NCBI GenBank assembly: GCA_039933105.1
Contig: JBDTOT010000011.1
Span: forward strand, 48,219 to 112,218
From: FEN-1219 sp039933105
GTDB taxonomy: Bacteria > Pseudomonadota > Gammaproteobacteria > Steroidobacterales > Rariloculaceae
Reading direction: 5' to 3'
Length of the DNA stretch: 64,000 nt
Shown here in pieces: positions 1 through 7,975 of this stretch. Under the pieces are notes generated by a model. That model was not told the DNA's origin, searched no databases, and saw only the letters and a list, made by a program, of their open reading frames with translations. The translations under genes were made by a program, and so were the position numbers. Positions within the stretch are counted from its first letter, which is position 1. Every line of letters begins with the position of its first letter.

Positions 1-821
1 CCGCGGAGTTCGCGGGGCGTACGCTCGATAGTTTTACGCCGGAAGAGCTCGCGAAGATCACGCAGCAGCGCCAGGAACAGACGATCGAACGCAATCCCAC
101 GCTGTCGGAGTTCCCCGGCGCGACGAGCCCCATGCATTGGTTCGAGAACTATTTCGCTGCGAACAGCCGCCCGTGGCTCGTGGCCGAACCCTCCGACGGC
201 AAGGTACCGCCGCAGACCGATGAGGCGAAGCAGCGGGCGGCAGCGCGAGAAGCGGCGCGCAAAGGCCGCGGCCCCGCCGATTCCTACACGGACCGGAGCC
301 TATACGACCGCTGCATCACGCGTGGGGTCCCAGGCTCGATGATGCCGGCCATCTACGGCAACTCGTACCAGATCATGCAGAGCCCGGACGCGGTGACGAT
401 CACGTACGAAATGATTCATGACACGCGCGTGATTCCGCTCGATGGCCGAGCGCACATCGACTCATCGATCCGCCAATATTTGGGTGACGCTCGCGGTCAT
501 TGGGAAGGCCCGACGCTGATCGTCGAGACCACGAACTTCAATGATCAGGTGCCGTTTCGCGGGTCCAGCCAGAATTTGAAAATGACAGAGCGGTTTACGG
601 TGCTTGGGCCCGACACGCTCGAGTGGTCCGTGACGTTCGACGATGCGCACACCTGGGCTCAGCCGTGGACGTTTGCGATGAACCTGACGCACGACGAGTC
701 GCAGCCGCTGTTCGAGTACGCGTGCCACGAGGGCAACTACGGGCTACACAACATTCTGTCTTCGGCGCGTGCGGAGGAAGCTGCGCAGAAGCAGGGCCGC
801 GCCAAGGCTCGCGCGAAGTAG
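1..821 (+). CDS. Exported protein of unknown function, C-terminal part (5' end outside window)
   Basis: The frame is open from the first bases of the window, so the start lies upstream; the first internal ATG is at 132 but coding clearly continues before it. It is a paralogue of the 333-residue protein at 31166-32167: both have DSYxDRxLYxRCITRG, an EMIHxTRVxPLDG block, RGHWEGxTL and the ending EYACHEGNYGLHNIL. By that comparison roughly the first 70 residues are missing, which would include the signal peptide. The function is unknown. The HWEGPTLIVET segment belongs to a module that recurs in five other proteins of this window. The gene converges on the GGDEF-EAL gene with a 3-base gap. Confidence 0.85.
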   Translation, partial: AEFAGRTLDSFTPEELAKITQQRQEQTIERNPTLSEFPGATSPMHWFENYFAANSRPWLVAEPSDGKVPPQTDEAKQRAAAREAARKGRGPADSYTDRSLYDRCITRGVPGSMMPAIYGNSYQIMQSPDAVTITYEMIHDTRVIPLDGRAHIDSSIRQYLGDARGHWEGPTLIVETTNFNDQVPFRGSSQNLKMTERFTVLGPDTLEWSVTFDDAHTWAQPWTFAMNLTHDESQPLFEYACHEGNYGLHNILSSARAEEAAQKQGRAKARAK

Positions 822-824
822 CTT

Positions 825-3800
825 TCAGCCGCCGCGAGGGTGTTTACTTGGATCCCTCAGGAGCTCCGCGAACGCGTCGGGGTGACAGGGCTTACTGAAG
901 TAGAAACCCTGGATCTCGTCGCAGCCGTTGTCGCGTAGAAATTCATACTGCGCGGCGGTTTCCACGCCTTCCGCGATGACGCGAACCCCGAGAGCTTTGC
1001 CGAGCGACACGACGGCGCGCGTAATCGCGGTGTCGTCCACGCGGTGCGGGATGTCGCGCACGAACGCCCGGTCGATCTTCAACGTGTCGATCGGAAAACG
1101 CTTGAGCTGTGACAGCGACGAGTAGCCGGTACCGAAGTCGTCGATCGCGAGCTTGACCCCGAGCGCCTTCATCGCCGCGGCCTTCTCCGCGGCGATGTCG
1201 ACGTGGTTCATGATCATGGTCTCCGTGATTTCGAGTTCGAGGAGGTCGGGTCGCATTCCGGTTTCCTCGAGTACCTTCACTATGCCGCTGAGCAGCGTGG
1301 GGTCTTTGAACTGCCGCGGTGAGAGGTTCACGGACATCACGACCTCGGGCAATCCGAGCTTCTGCCACGCGACGTTTTGCTCGCATGCCTTGCGTATGGC
1401 CCATTTGCCGATGGCAACGATAAGTCCGGTATCTTCGGCAAGCGGAATGAAACGCGCGGGCGGAACGGCGCCCAAATCTGGGTTGGACCAACGCAGAAGA
1501 GCTTCCGCACCGCGGATTTGCCCCGTGGCGATGTCCACTCGCGGCTGATACTGCAGAGAGAACTCAGCGCGCTCGAGTGCGTGAGCAAGCCGCATCTCGA
1601 GCTCCAGGTGCTCCACCGACATCGGGCTCATGTTGCTCGAGTAGACCTGGAAGTTGTTCTTGCCTTCGTCCTTGGCGAGATACATCGCAAGGTCGGCGTG
1701 CTTCATCAGAGCGGCCGCGTCGGCCGCATCGTCGGGATAGGTGGCGATGCCGATGCTGACCGTGACGCGACACTCGTGGCCCATGATCTTGAACGGGGCG
1801 TGCATGCTCGCAAGGATGCGGCGGGCCACGTCGGCCGCGACCTCCGTGCTGGGCAGCTCTTCCAGCAGCACCACGAACTCGTCGCCGCCCAGGCGTCCAA
1901 CGACGGCGGATTTCCGGATGCACGCGCGCAACCGGCTCGCGACTTCCTGGAGCAGCAGGTCGCCGGCATCGTGCCCCAATGAGTCGTTCACGATCTTGAA
2001 GCGGTCGAGATCGATGAATAGTACGGCGCAGCGGCGGTCGTAACGCTCCGCCGTCTCGATCGCATGGTCCAGCAGTTCGGCGAAGAGGGTGCGGTTCGCC
2101 AGGCTTGTCAGTTCGTCGTGGGTCGCGAGATATTTGACTCGCGCCTCGACTGACTTCCGTGCGGTAATGTCGTCGACGATGGCGACGTCGTACATCAGGC
2201 GGTCGTCGCCGGTGCGGCGCGTCGCAACCGTGATCCGCACCCAGATCGGGGTGGAATCCTTTCTAAGGCAACGCTTCTCGAGCGCCAGTGTCTCGATTTC
2301 TCCGGCGTGCAGACGCGGCCGGTCTCGATCCGCCATGTTGGAATCTTCGGGATGTGAGATATCCCAGATCGTGAGCTTTAGCAGCTCGTCGTTGTCGTAG
2401 CCAAGCATCTCGCGCAGACGACCGTTCGACCAGATGAACCTTCCGCTCAAGTCGATGTGCGCGATGCCCATCGCCGCAAGCTCGACGGTGCTCGAATACC
2501 GCGATTCACTCTCACGCAGCTGGTTCTCGAGCGCCCGACGCTCGGTGATATCGTGCACGGTGCCTACGACGGCGAGCGGTTTGCCGTTCTCGTCGACGCG
2601 CAATTCGACAATTTGCTCCACGATTGTCTCGCGGCCGCCGGCAAGCAGTAGTCGGCTCTGAGTGGGCATGAAGCCGGTAGGGCCGGGCGAGATATTGCTC
2701 TGACCGACGATCAGGGCCGGACGGTCGTCGGGGTGGATTTTGGCCAGGAAATTGTCGAACGTCGCAACGCATCGCTTTGGGTCTTCTTCGAGAAGCCTGT
2801 ACAGCTCGTCGGACCACCAGCTCGTGTTGGTCGAGAGATCCCACTCCCAGTTGCCCATCTTCGCGAGGCGCTGCGCTTCTCGGTAACGGAGGTCCGTCAG
2901 CCGCAGTGCCGCCTGTGTCGCCACTTGCTCGGTAACGTCCTGCAGCGTGCCGCGAAGATGGATGGTGCGGCCGTTCTGGTCCAGCGTCGCCGCTCCCTGG
3001 CTGTGGAACGTTCTCGGCGTGCCATCCGGCAGAGTGGCGCGCAGCTCGATCACGGTGGGCGCGGCGCCCTGGGAAATGTGTTGCATGCGCTCGCTCATGC
3101 GCTGACGGTCGGCGGGGTGCACGAGCTCCATGAAGTGCTCGAACGGCCGAGCATAAACGTCACGCTCGAACTGAAGCATCCGGTACATCTCGTCGGACCA
3201 CCAGTGCTCGTTGGTGACGATGTCCCACGACCAGCTACCGATCCTCGCGATGCGTTGCGCGTCCTTCAGGCGCTGCTCGACGCGACCGCCATGCCGTGCG
3301 TCTTGTCTTGTGCCGGCGGCGCGCAGCAGGCACAGCGCGAGCGGCGTGTCGTCGACGTCGAGTCGAGCAACTTCCAGAACGACCGAACGCCGCGTGCCGT
3401 CTGCACAGTGGGCTTGTGTCTCGATGCGCGCGGCGGTGGGCCGACCCCTGCGCAGGACCGCAGTGGGATCCTCTGCTTCGCCGTCACCCGCTTCCTGGCG
3501 CACGAGCCGGCTGAAGTGTTGCCCCACGAGCTCCGCGCTGGCGTAGCCGAATTGATGCACGACGTGCTGATTCACGAACACGATGCGTTGCTCGGCGTCG
3601 ACCAGCACGATCGGCTCGGCAATGGCTTCGATGGTCGCGAGAACGCCTTTACGCTCGCTGCTGCGAACTGCGGACTTGGAGCCCGAACGAGGAGTGCGGC
3701 GGGTGGTGCCCATGGCTTTCGTCGGCTTCCCTCCCAGCGAATGTACCGGCCGGCGGTCGACGATCCGGCGGGCCTTGCCCCTATGACGGCTCGACGCGAT

Positions 3801-3836
3801 GCTCTCTTGACTCGGGCTCGAGAGATCGTGACCCAC
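825..3836 (-). CDS. PAS-domain diguanylate cyclase/phosphodiesterase (GGDEF-EAL)
   Basis: A 1003-residue cyclic-di-GMP regulator with no obvious membrane segment, so probably a cytosolic sensor. Four PAS-type domains are visible at about 62-175, 195-312, 318-437 and 440-562. Domains two and three are close copies (SWSWDIVTNEHWWSDE and NWEWDLSTNTSWWSDE). GGDEF (about 570-735) has an intact RLGGDEF, but the inhibitory RxxD site five residues before it reads RKSA. The EAL domain (about 750-995) keeps EALLRW, ELEITET and DDFGTGYSSL, so phosphodiesterase activity is plausible. The start at 3836 gives a basic N-terminal tail; ATG at 3713 (MGTTRR) is an alternative. Ligand and targets cannot be read from sequence. 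Confidence 0.93.
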   Translation of the reverse strand: MGHDLSSPSQESIASSRHRGKARRIVDRRPVHSLGGKPTKAMGTTRRTPRSGSKSAVRSSERKGVLATIEAIAEPIVLVDAEQRIVFVNQHVVHQFGYASAELVGQHFSRLVRQEAGDGEAEDPTAVLRRGRPTAARIETQAHCADGTRRSVVLEVARLDVDDTPLALCLLRAAGTRQDARHGGRVEQRLKDAQRIARIGSWSWDIVTNEHWWSDEMYRMLQFERDVYARPFEHFMELVHPADRQRMSERMQHISQGAAPTVIELRATLPDGTPRTFHSQGAATLDQNGRTIHLRGTLQDVTEQVATQAALRLTDLRYREAQRLAKMGNWEWDLSTNTSWWSDELYRLLEEDPKRCVATFDNFLAKIHPDDRPALIVGQSNISPGPTGFMPTQSRLLLAGGRETIVEQIVELRVDENGKPLAVVGTVHDITERRALENQLRESESRYSSTVELAAMGIAHIDLSGRFIWSNGRLREMLGYDNDELLKLTIWDISHPEDSNMADRDRPRLHAGEIETLALEKRCLRKDSTPIWVRITVATRRTGDDRLMYDVAIVDDITARKSVEARVKYLATHDELTSLANRTLFAELLDHAIETAERYDRRCAVLFIDLDRFKIVNDSLGHDAGDLLLQEVASRLRACIRKSAVVGRLGGDEFVVLLEELPSTEVAADVARRILASMHAPFKIMGHECRVTVSIGIATYPDDAADAAALMKHADLAMYLAKDEGKNNFQVYSSNMSPMSVEHLELEMRLAHALERAEFSLQYQPRVDIATGQIRGAEALLRWSNPDLGAVPPARFIPLAEDTGLIVAIGKWAIRKACEQNVAWQKLGLPEVVMSVNLSPRQFKDPTLLSGIVKVLEETGMRPDLLELEITETMIMNHVDIAAEKAAAMKALGVKLAIDDFGTGYSSLSQLKRFPIDTLKIDRAFVRDIPHRVDDTAITRAVVSLGKALGVRVIAEGVETAAQYEFLRDNGCDEIQGFYFSKPCHPDAFAELLRDPSKHPRGG

Positions 3837-3951
3837 GTCACAGGGATACGGCCGCTGGCCGTAGGAGCCGCGGGCCTACGGGGAGGGCACCCAACGCACC
3901 GCGGGCTCCGTTATGATCGGCAGGTGGGGATGAGCTCCACAGGAGGGGACC

Positions 3952-4755
3952 ATGCCGACGAACCGTAGAGACTTCATCGCGGCCTGCGCCGCCACCGCTG
4001 CCGCCACCCAGTTCGGGGCGAGCCCTGCCGCCGCCGCGGGCAAGGTGCCGGTCCTTGGCTTGATTTTTCCGCCGGCCGATCGGGGCATCCCCGAGGAAGG
4101 CGTGGCCATGTACGGCGAGCGCATCAAGTTCGTGGTGACCGGCCTCGGCGTAGAACGCATGACGCCCGAGGGGTTCAACGCCGTGATAGACCGCGTCCCC
4201 GCTGCCGCGAAGAAACTCGCGGAGCTGGGTGCCGAAGCGATCGAGCTCACGGGCACGTCGCTCACGTTCTACAAGGGTGAGGCCTACAACCAGCAGCTAC
4301 GCAAGATCGTCACCGAGGCGTCGGGTTTGCCGGCCACGACGATGAGCAATGGCGTGATCGAAGGGTTGAAGGCGGTCGGTGCGCGTAAGGTCGCCGTCGC
4401 GACGGCGTACAACGACGAGGTCAACGCCCGCCTGCGCGCGTTCCTGATCGAGCACGGTATGACGCCGGTCGTCGTCACGGGGCTTGGCATCGAGGCCATG
4501 AAGGACATCGATCGCGTGACGCAAGGCGACCTAATTGCGTTCGGCGAACGCGTACGCAAGTCCGCGGCGGACGCGGATTCGCTGCTGGTCTCCTGCGGCG
4601 GCTTCCGCACGCTCGAGATCATTGCGCCCCTCGAGGCGCGCACGGGCGTGCCCGTGATCTCGAGCATGCCGCACGGACTGTGGGCGGGCGCACGGCTCGT
4701 CGGGGTGAACAGCGCCGCGCCGGGCTACGGCAAGCTTCTGTCGCGCAAGGTCTAG
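3952..4755 (+). CDS. Tat-exported arylmalonate decarboxylase-like protein (Asp/Glu racemase superfamily)
   Basis: 267 residues with a twin-arginine leader (NRRDFIAACAATAA) and cleavage near PAAAAG. The body matches Bordetella arylmalonate decarboxylase: TGTSLTFYKGEAYN, TTMSNGVIEGL, VAVATAYNDEVN, LLVSCGGFRTLE and GYGKLL near the end. That enzyme removes CO2 from arylmalonates without cofactor, using one cysteine (Cys188). The equivalent Cys215 is present, and the position of its Gly74 is Gly101 here, so the two-cysteine racemase arrangement is absent. Maleate isomerase-type chemistry is a less likely alternative. The start has a strong ribosome site (GGAGGGG, spacing 3). A periplasmic location is unusual for this family. 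It lies 13 bases before the DUF1080 gene and probably shares its transcript. Confidence 0.85.
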   Translation: MPTNRRDFIAACAATAAATQFGASPAAAAGKVPVLGLIFPPADRGIPEEGVAMYGERIKFVVTGLGVERMTPEGFNAVIDRVPAAAKKLAELGAEAIELTGTSLTFYKGEAYNQQLRKIVTEASGLPATTMSNGVIEGLKAVGARKVAVATAYNDEVNARLRAFLIEHGMTPVVVTGLGIEAMKDIDRVTQGDLIAFGERVRKSAADADSLLVSCGGFRTLEIIAPLEARTGVPVISSMPHGLWAGARLVGVNSAAPGYGKLLSRKV

Positions 4756-4768
4756 ACGGCTGCGACGG

Positions 4769-5566
4769 ATGTCGTGCTCCGTTGTTCGGTCGCAGTTCGC
4801 AACTCTTTGTTCGCTCATCGCGCTGGGCGGCGCCATCGCGCCGGGCAGCGCAGTGGCGCAGAGCCGACCGGAAGACACCGAGGTATGGCAGCCCGTGCCC
4901 TCCGTCGTGAGTCCGGTACCCGCATCGGGTGTGGCGCCGCCCGGGGATGCCCTCGTGCTATTTGACGGCACTGGGGTCGACGCGTGGGTGAACACACGCG
5001 ACGGATCCCCCGCTGCGTGGACCGTGGTCGAGGGCCGCATGGTCGTCAACAAAGCCGCAGGCAACATCGAAACGCTCCGCCGCTTCCGGAACTATCAGTT
5101 GCACCTCGAGTGGCGCGTTCCGGCGGACGTGACGGGGACAGGGCAAGCGCGCGGCAACAGCGGGGTGTTCCTCGCCTCGACAGGCGGTGCCGATCGCGGT
5201 TACGAATTGCAGATTCTCGACTCGTACCATAACGACACGTACGTGAACGGCATGGCGGGCAGCGTGTACAAGCAAGCGGCGCCGCTGGTAAACGCGAGCC
5301 GCAAGTCAGGTGAATGGCAAGCCTACGACGTCGTGTGGCACGCACCCATCTTCGGCTCCGACGGTGTTCTTAGGGCACCGGCACGAGTGACGGTGTTCTT
5401 CAACGGCGTGCTGGTCCAGGACGATTTCGAGCTGCGCGGCGAGACTGTCTACGTAGGTTTACCGTCCTACGCGAAGCACGGCGATTCGCCGATCAAGCTC
5501 CAGGCGCACAACGATCCGAGCGCGCCGATCGCCTTCCGCAACCTTTGGCTGAGAGTGTTGCCCTGA
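4769..5566 (+). CDS. Exported DUF1080 protein (3-keto-disaccharide hydrolase-like)
   Basis: 265 residues with a signal peptide ending near GSAVA. The mature part is one DUF1080 domain of concanavalin-like fold: LVLFDGTGVDAW near the start, the GNSGVFL strand, YELQILDS with the following NDTYVNG loop, and IAFRNLWLR at the end. The family includes enzymes that hydrolyse 3-ketoglucosides, and also many carbohydrate-binding relatives of unknown activity. It probably acts in the periplasm. It follows the arylmalonate decarboxylase-like gene by 13 bases, but I see no obvious functional link unless aromatic glycosides are the substrates. It converges on the cytochrome c gene with an 11-base gap. Confidence 0.85.
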   Translation: MSCSVVRSQFATLCSLIALGGAIAPGSAVAQSRPEDTEVWQPVPSVVSPVPASGVAPPGDALVLFDGTGVDAWVNTRDGSPAAWTVVEGRMVVNKAAGNIETLRRFRNYQLHLEWRVPADVTGTGQARGNSGVFLASTGGADRGYELQILDSYHNDTYVNGMAGSVYKQAAPLVNASRKSGEWQAYDVVWHAPIFGSDGVLRAPARVTVFFNGVLVQDDFELRGETVYVGLPSYAKHGDSPIKLQAHNDPSAPIAFRNLWLRVLP

Positions 5567-5577
5567 GACGTTCTTAG

Positions 5578-5913
5578 CTAACGAATTGCGATGCGCGGCG
5601 GTTCTGGCAACGAGCGCAGGTAATCGTAGATCGATCTGAGCGCTTGGTCGTTCAGCACCTGGGGCGCGTACGCAGGCATCTCGTTCGCCGGCCGCCGAAC
5701 TAGCGCGGAGAACGCCTCGAATGAATACACCGTGCGCGCTAGCCGTGCGCCGGCGCCGCCCTGGCCCGCGTACCCGTGACATTGGTAGCAACCGTTGGCG
5801 ACGTACGGCGCGCGTTCGTCCGGGGCGGCGGCAGCAGGTTCCGACAGCGCCGCGATCGCGAGGACCAACGCGGCGAGCTGATACAGGCGAGAGAGTAGTG
5901 CGCTGGTCCTCAT
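5578..5913 (-). CDS. Small periplasmic c-type cytochrome
   Basis: 111 residues: signal peptide to about PAAAA, one haem site CYQCH (residues 42-46) and a methionine-containing NEMPAYAP segment that can supply the sixth ligand. The start is the ATG at 5913, which overlaps the stop of the upstream ThDP-enzyme gene as ATGA, so the two are translationally coupled. A longer open frame reading further upstream is an artefact of that overlap. Size and position suggest an electron acceptor for a periplasmic dehydrogenase. The divergent flavoprotein gene starting near 7976 resembles the PchF subunit of 4-cresol dehydrogenase, whose partner PchC is also a small cytochrome c. That pairing is inference. 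Confidence 0.9.
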   Translation of the reverse strand: MRTSALLSRLYQLAALVLAIAALSEPAAAAPDERAPYVANGCYQCHGYAGQGGAGARLARTVYSFEAFSALVRRPANEMPAYAPQVLNDQALRSIYDYLRSLPEPPRIAIR

Positions 5914-7850
5914 CGCGGCTGCCCTACGACGTCGATCAACGCCGGCTCGCCGCGCTCGACGACGGCCAGCGCTTCGCGCAGCACGGGCCCGAGCTCGTCC
6001 GGGTTCTCGATAGGACCGGCCGACCACACGCCCAACCCTTTCGCCACCGTCGCGAAATCGATGAACGGATTCTCGAGCGTGTTGCCCGTGCGTGCACTGC
6101 CGTCGACGCCGCGGCGGCGGCGCGCGGCCATGCGCTGCACGTGCATGAGCTCCTGATGGTAGGCGCGGTTGTTGTGCATGACGGACAGTAGCGGGATGCG
6201 GTGATGAGCGGCGGTCCACAGCGAGCCCAGGCAGTACATCAAGTCGCCGTCCTTCTGAATGTTGATCGCGAGTCGCCCGGCATCGCGATGCGCGACGGCG
6301 GCGCCCACGGCGGCAGGCGCACCGTAGCCCATGCCGGCGCCGCCCGAGCCGCCGATGTACTGGTAGTAGCGATCGATCTCCCAGAATTCGTGCAGTGAGG
6401 GGAACAGTGGCTCGGCCACGAGGGCCCAGTTGCGATCCCGAATCGCGGTCCAAATCTCGGCGCTCAGACGCTCGGTGCTGATGGGGCTTGCGTTCCACGC
6501 ATAGCGCGCGGCCTCGAGCGCCTGCTCGCGGCGTGTCTTCTGGGCGGCACGCCAGCGCGTGGCGCGCGCGTCGAGCATGCGTCGCGAGCTCGCAGGCAAC
6601 GCCTTCTTCACGGCTTCAATCAACGCCGGTAGGCTCGCCTGTGCGTCGCCCACGAGGGCGAGATCGCTGCCGTAGTAACGGCCGAAGCCCTGATAGTTGG
6701 AGCGCCAGAAAAGCTCGCCGCTGCCGAGCGTGATGAGTTTGGCGTCGGGTTTGGCGATGCGCGTGGTCGTGCGCTGGATCTGGTCCGCCACGTTGTGGAA
6801 CAGGCCGAAGTTATCCGTGACTTCCAACGCGAGGACGACGTCCGCCTGGGCCGCTACGTTGCCGCCCTGGCTCAGGTAATGCGTATTCGGAAAATTCATG
6901 CGCCCGCGGCGATTCACCACGGCCGCTTGCAGGGTCTCGGCCAGCTGGACCAACAAATCAACGCCGTGCTGGTCGTGCGCGTACCGCTCCGCCACGATCA
7001 CCGGCATGTCTGCGTCGACCAGGAGCTTCGCCGCTTCGCGCAGCGCCGTGTCGTCGGCGCGCGGGGGCTGCGCCGGACTCGGGCGCGGCAGCACCGGCTT
7101 CGCGGCACCCACTTCCTCTTCCTGCAGCTGACTATCGGCGACGATCGCGACGGGCCCCATTGGCACGGTCGTGGCGATCTTGTGCGCGCGCACGAGAGAC
7201 TCGTTGAACTGTGCGAGCGACACCGGTGCGTCGTCCCATTTGATGTAGTCGCGAATCGGTGCAACGCAGTCTTGCGCCGAGTGCACCCACTCGAGCACGC
7301 GTCGTTCCGTGCCGTCGAGATAGTTGCCGGCGATAATGACCACGGGTACGCGATCGCACCAGGCGTTGTAAACCGCCATCGCCGCATGCTGCAGGCCCAC
7401 GGTGCCGTGCACCGCAGCGATGATCGGCTTGCCCGCGACCTTCGCGTAGCCGTGCGCCATCGCCACGGCTTGCTCCTCATGCACGCACGTCAGCAACTCG
7501 GGGCGTTTGTTGCCACCGTAGTTCAGCAGGGACTCGTGCAAGCCGCGGAAGCTCGAGCCGGCGTTCATCGTCACGTAGTCGATGTCGAGACTCTTGATGA
7601 CGTCGACCATGACGTCGGATGCGGGGTGGGTAACGAAATAGCGCGCTTCTTCCGCGGGCGTGTAGCCGTCGACGTTGGGTTGCTCGCGTGCGAGCCGCTG
7701 GTCCGTCGGCGGCACGGGTTTGCGTTCATCGGCAGGCGTGGTCTGCGCCGTAGCGGGCTCCGCCGCCGCGAGCGCGACACCTGCAAGAGACGCGCTCGTG
7801 AAGAAGTCCCGTCGGTTGAGACCCTTCGGCGCCCGCGTATCGTCGGCCAT
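5910..7850 (-). CDS. Tat-exported thiamine diphosphate-dependent enzyme (acetolactate synthase/benzoylformate decarboxylase-like)
   Basis: 646 residues with a twin-arginine leader (NRRDFFTSASLAGVALAAA). The three-domain ThDP fold is recognisable: the N-terminal pyrimidine-binding domain has the catalytic glutamate in CVHEEQAVAMAHGYAK (Glu125), then a central domain, then a C-terminal diphosphate/Mg site in KDGDLMYCLGSLW ending in VMHNN. Relatives are 2-keto-acid decarboxylases, carboligases and acetolactate synthases; the substrate cannot be fixed from sequence. A Tat signal fits an enzyme folded with its cofactor before export. The ribosome site is a G-run just before the ATG. It is the first gene of a two-gene unit with the cytochrome c and is divergent from the flavoprotein gene. 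Confidence 0.88.
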   Translation of the reverse strand: MADDTRAPKGLNRRDFFTSASLAGVALAAAEPATAQTTPADERKPVPPTDQRLAREQPNVDGYTPAEEARYFVTHPASDVMVDVIKSLDIDYVTMNAGSSFRGLHESLLNYGGNKRPELLTCVHEEQAVAMAHGYAKVAGKPIIAAVHGTVGLQHAAMAVYNAWCDRVPVVIIAGNYLDGTERRVLEWVHSAQDCVAPIRDYIKWDDAPVSLAQFNESLVRAHKIATTVPMGPVAIVADSQLQEEEVGAAKPVLPRPSPAQPPRADDTALREAAKLLVDADMPVIVAERYAHDQHGVDLLVQLAETLQAAVVNRRGRMNFPNTHYLSQGGNVAAQADVVLALEVTDNFGLFHNVADQIQRTTTRIAKPDAKLITLGSGELFWRSNYQGFGRYYGSDLALVGDAQASLPALIEAVKKALPASSRRMLDARATRWRAAQKTRREQALEAARYAWNASPISTERLSAEIWTAIRDRNWALVAEPLFPSLHEFWEIDRYYQYIGGSGGAGMGYGAPAAVGAAVAHRDAGRLAINIQKDGDLMYCLGSLWTAAHHRIPLLSVMHNNRAYHQELMHVQRMAARRRRGVDGSARTGNTLENPFIDFATVAKGLGVWSAGPIENPDELGPVLREALAVVERGEPALIDVVGQPR

Positions 7851-7975
7851 GCATCCCCCCCGTCCGCCTTCGAGGCCTTCGGCGGCGTGTCTGCAGCATA
7901 GCAGCGCCTCGATGCGCTTTCAGTTAGTTCCACGCGGCGCGTAAGATGCGGCGACGACGCTTTCAACGGTGCAGC

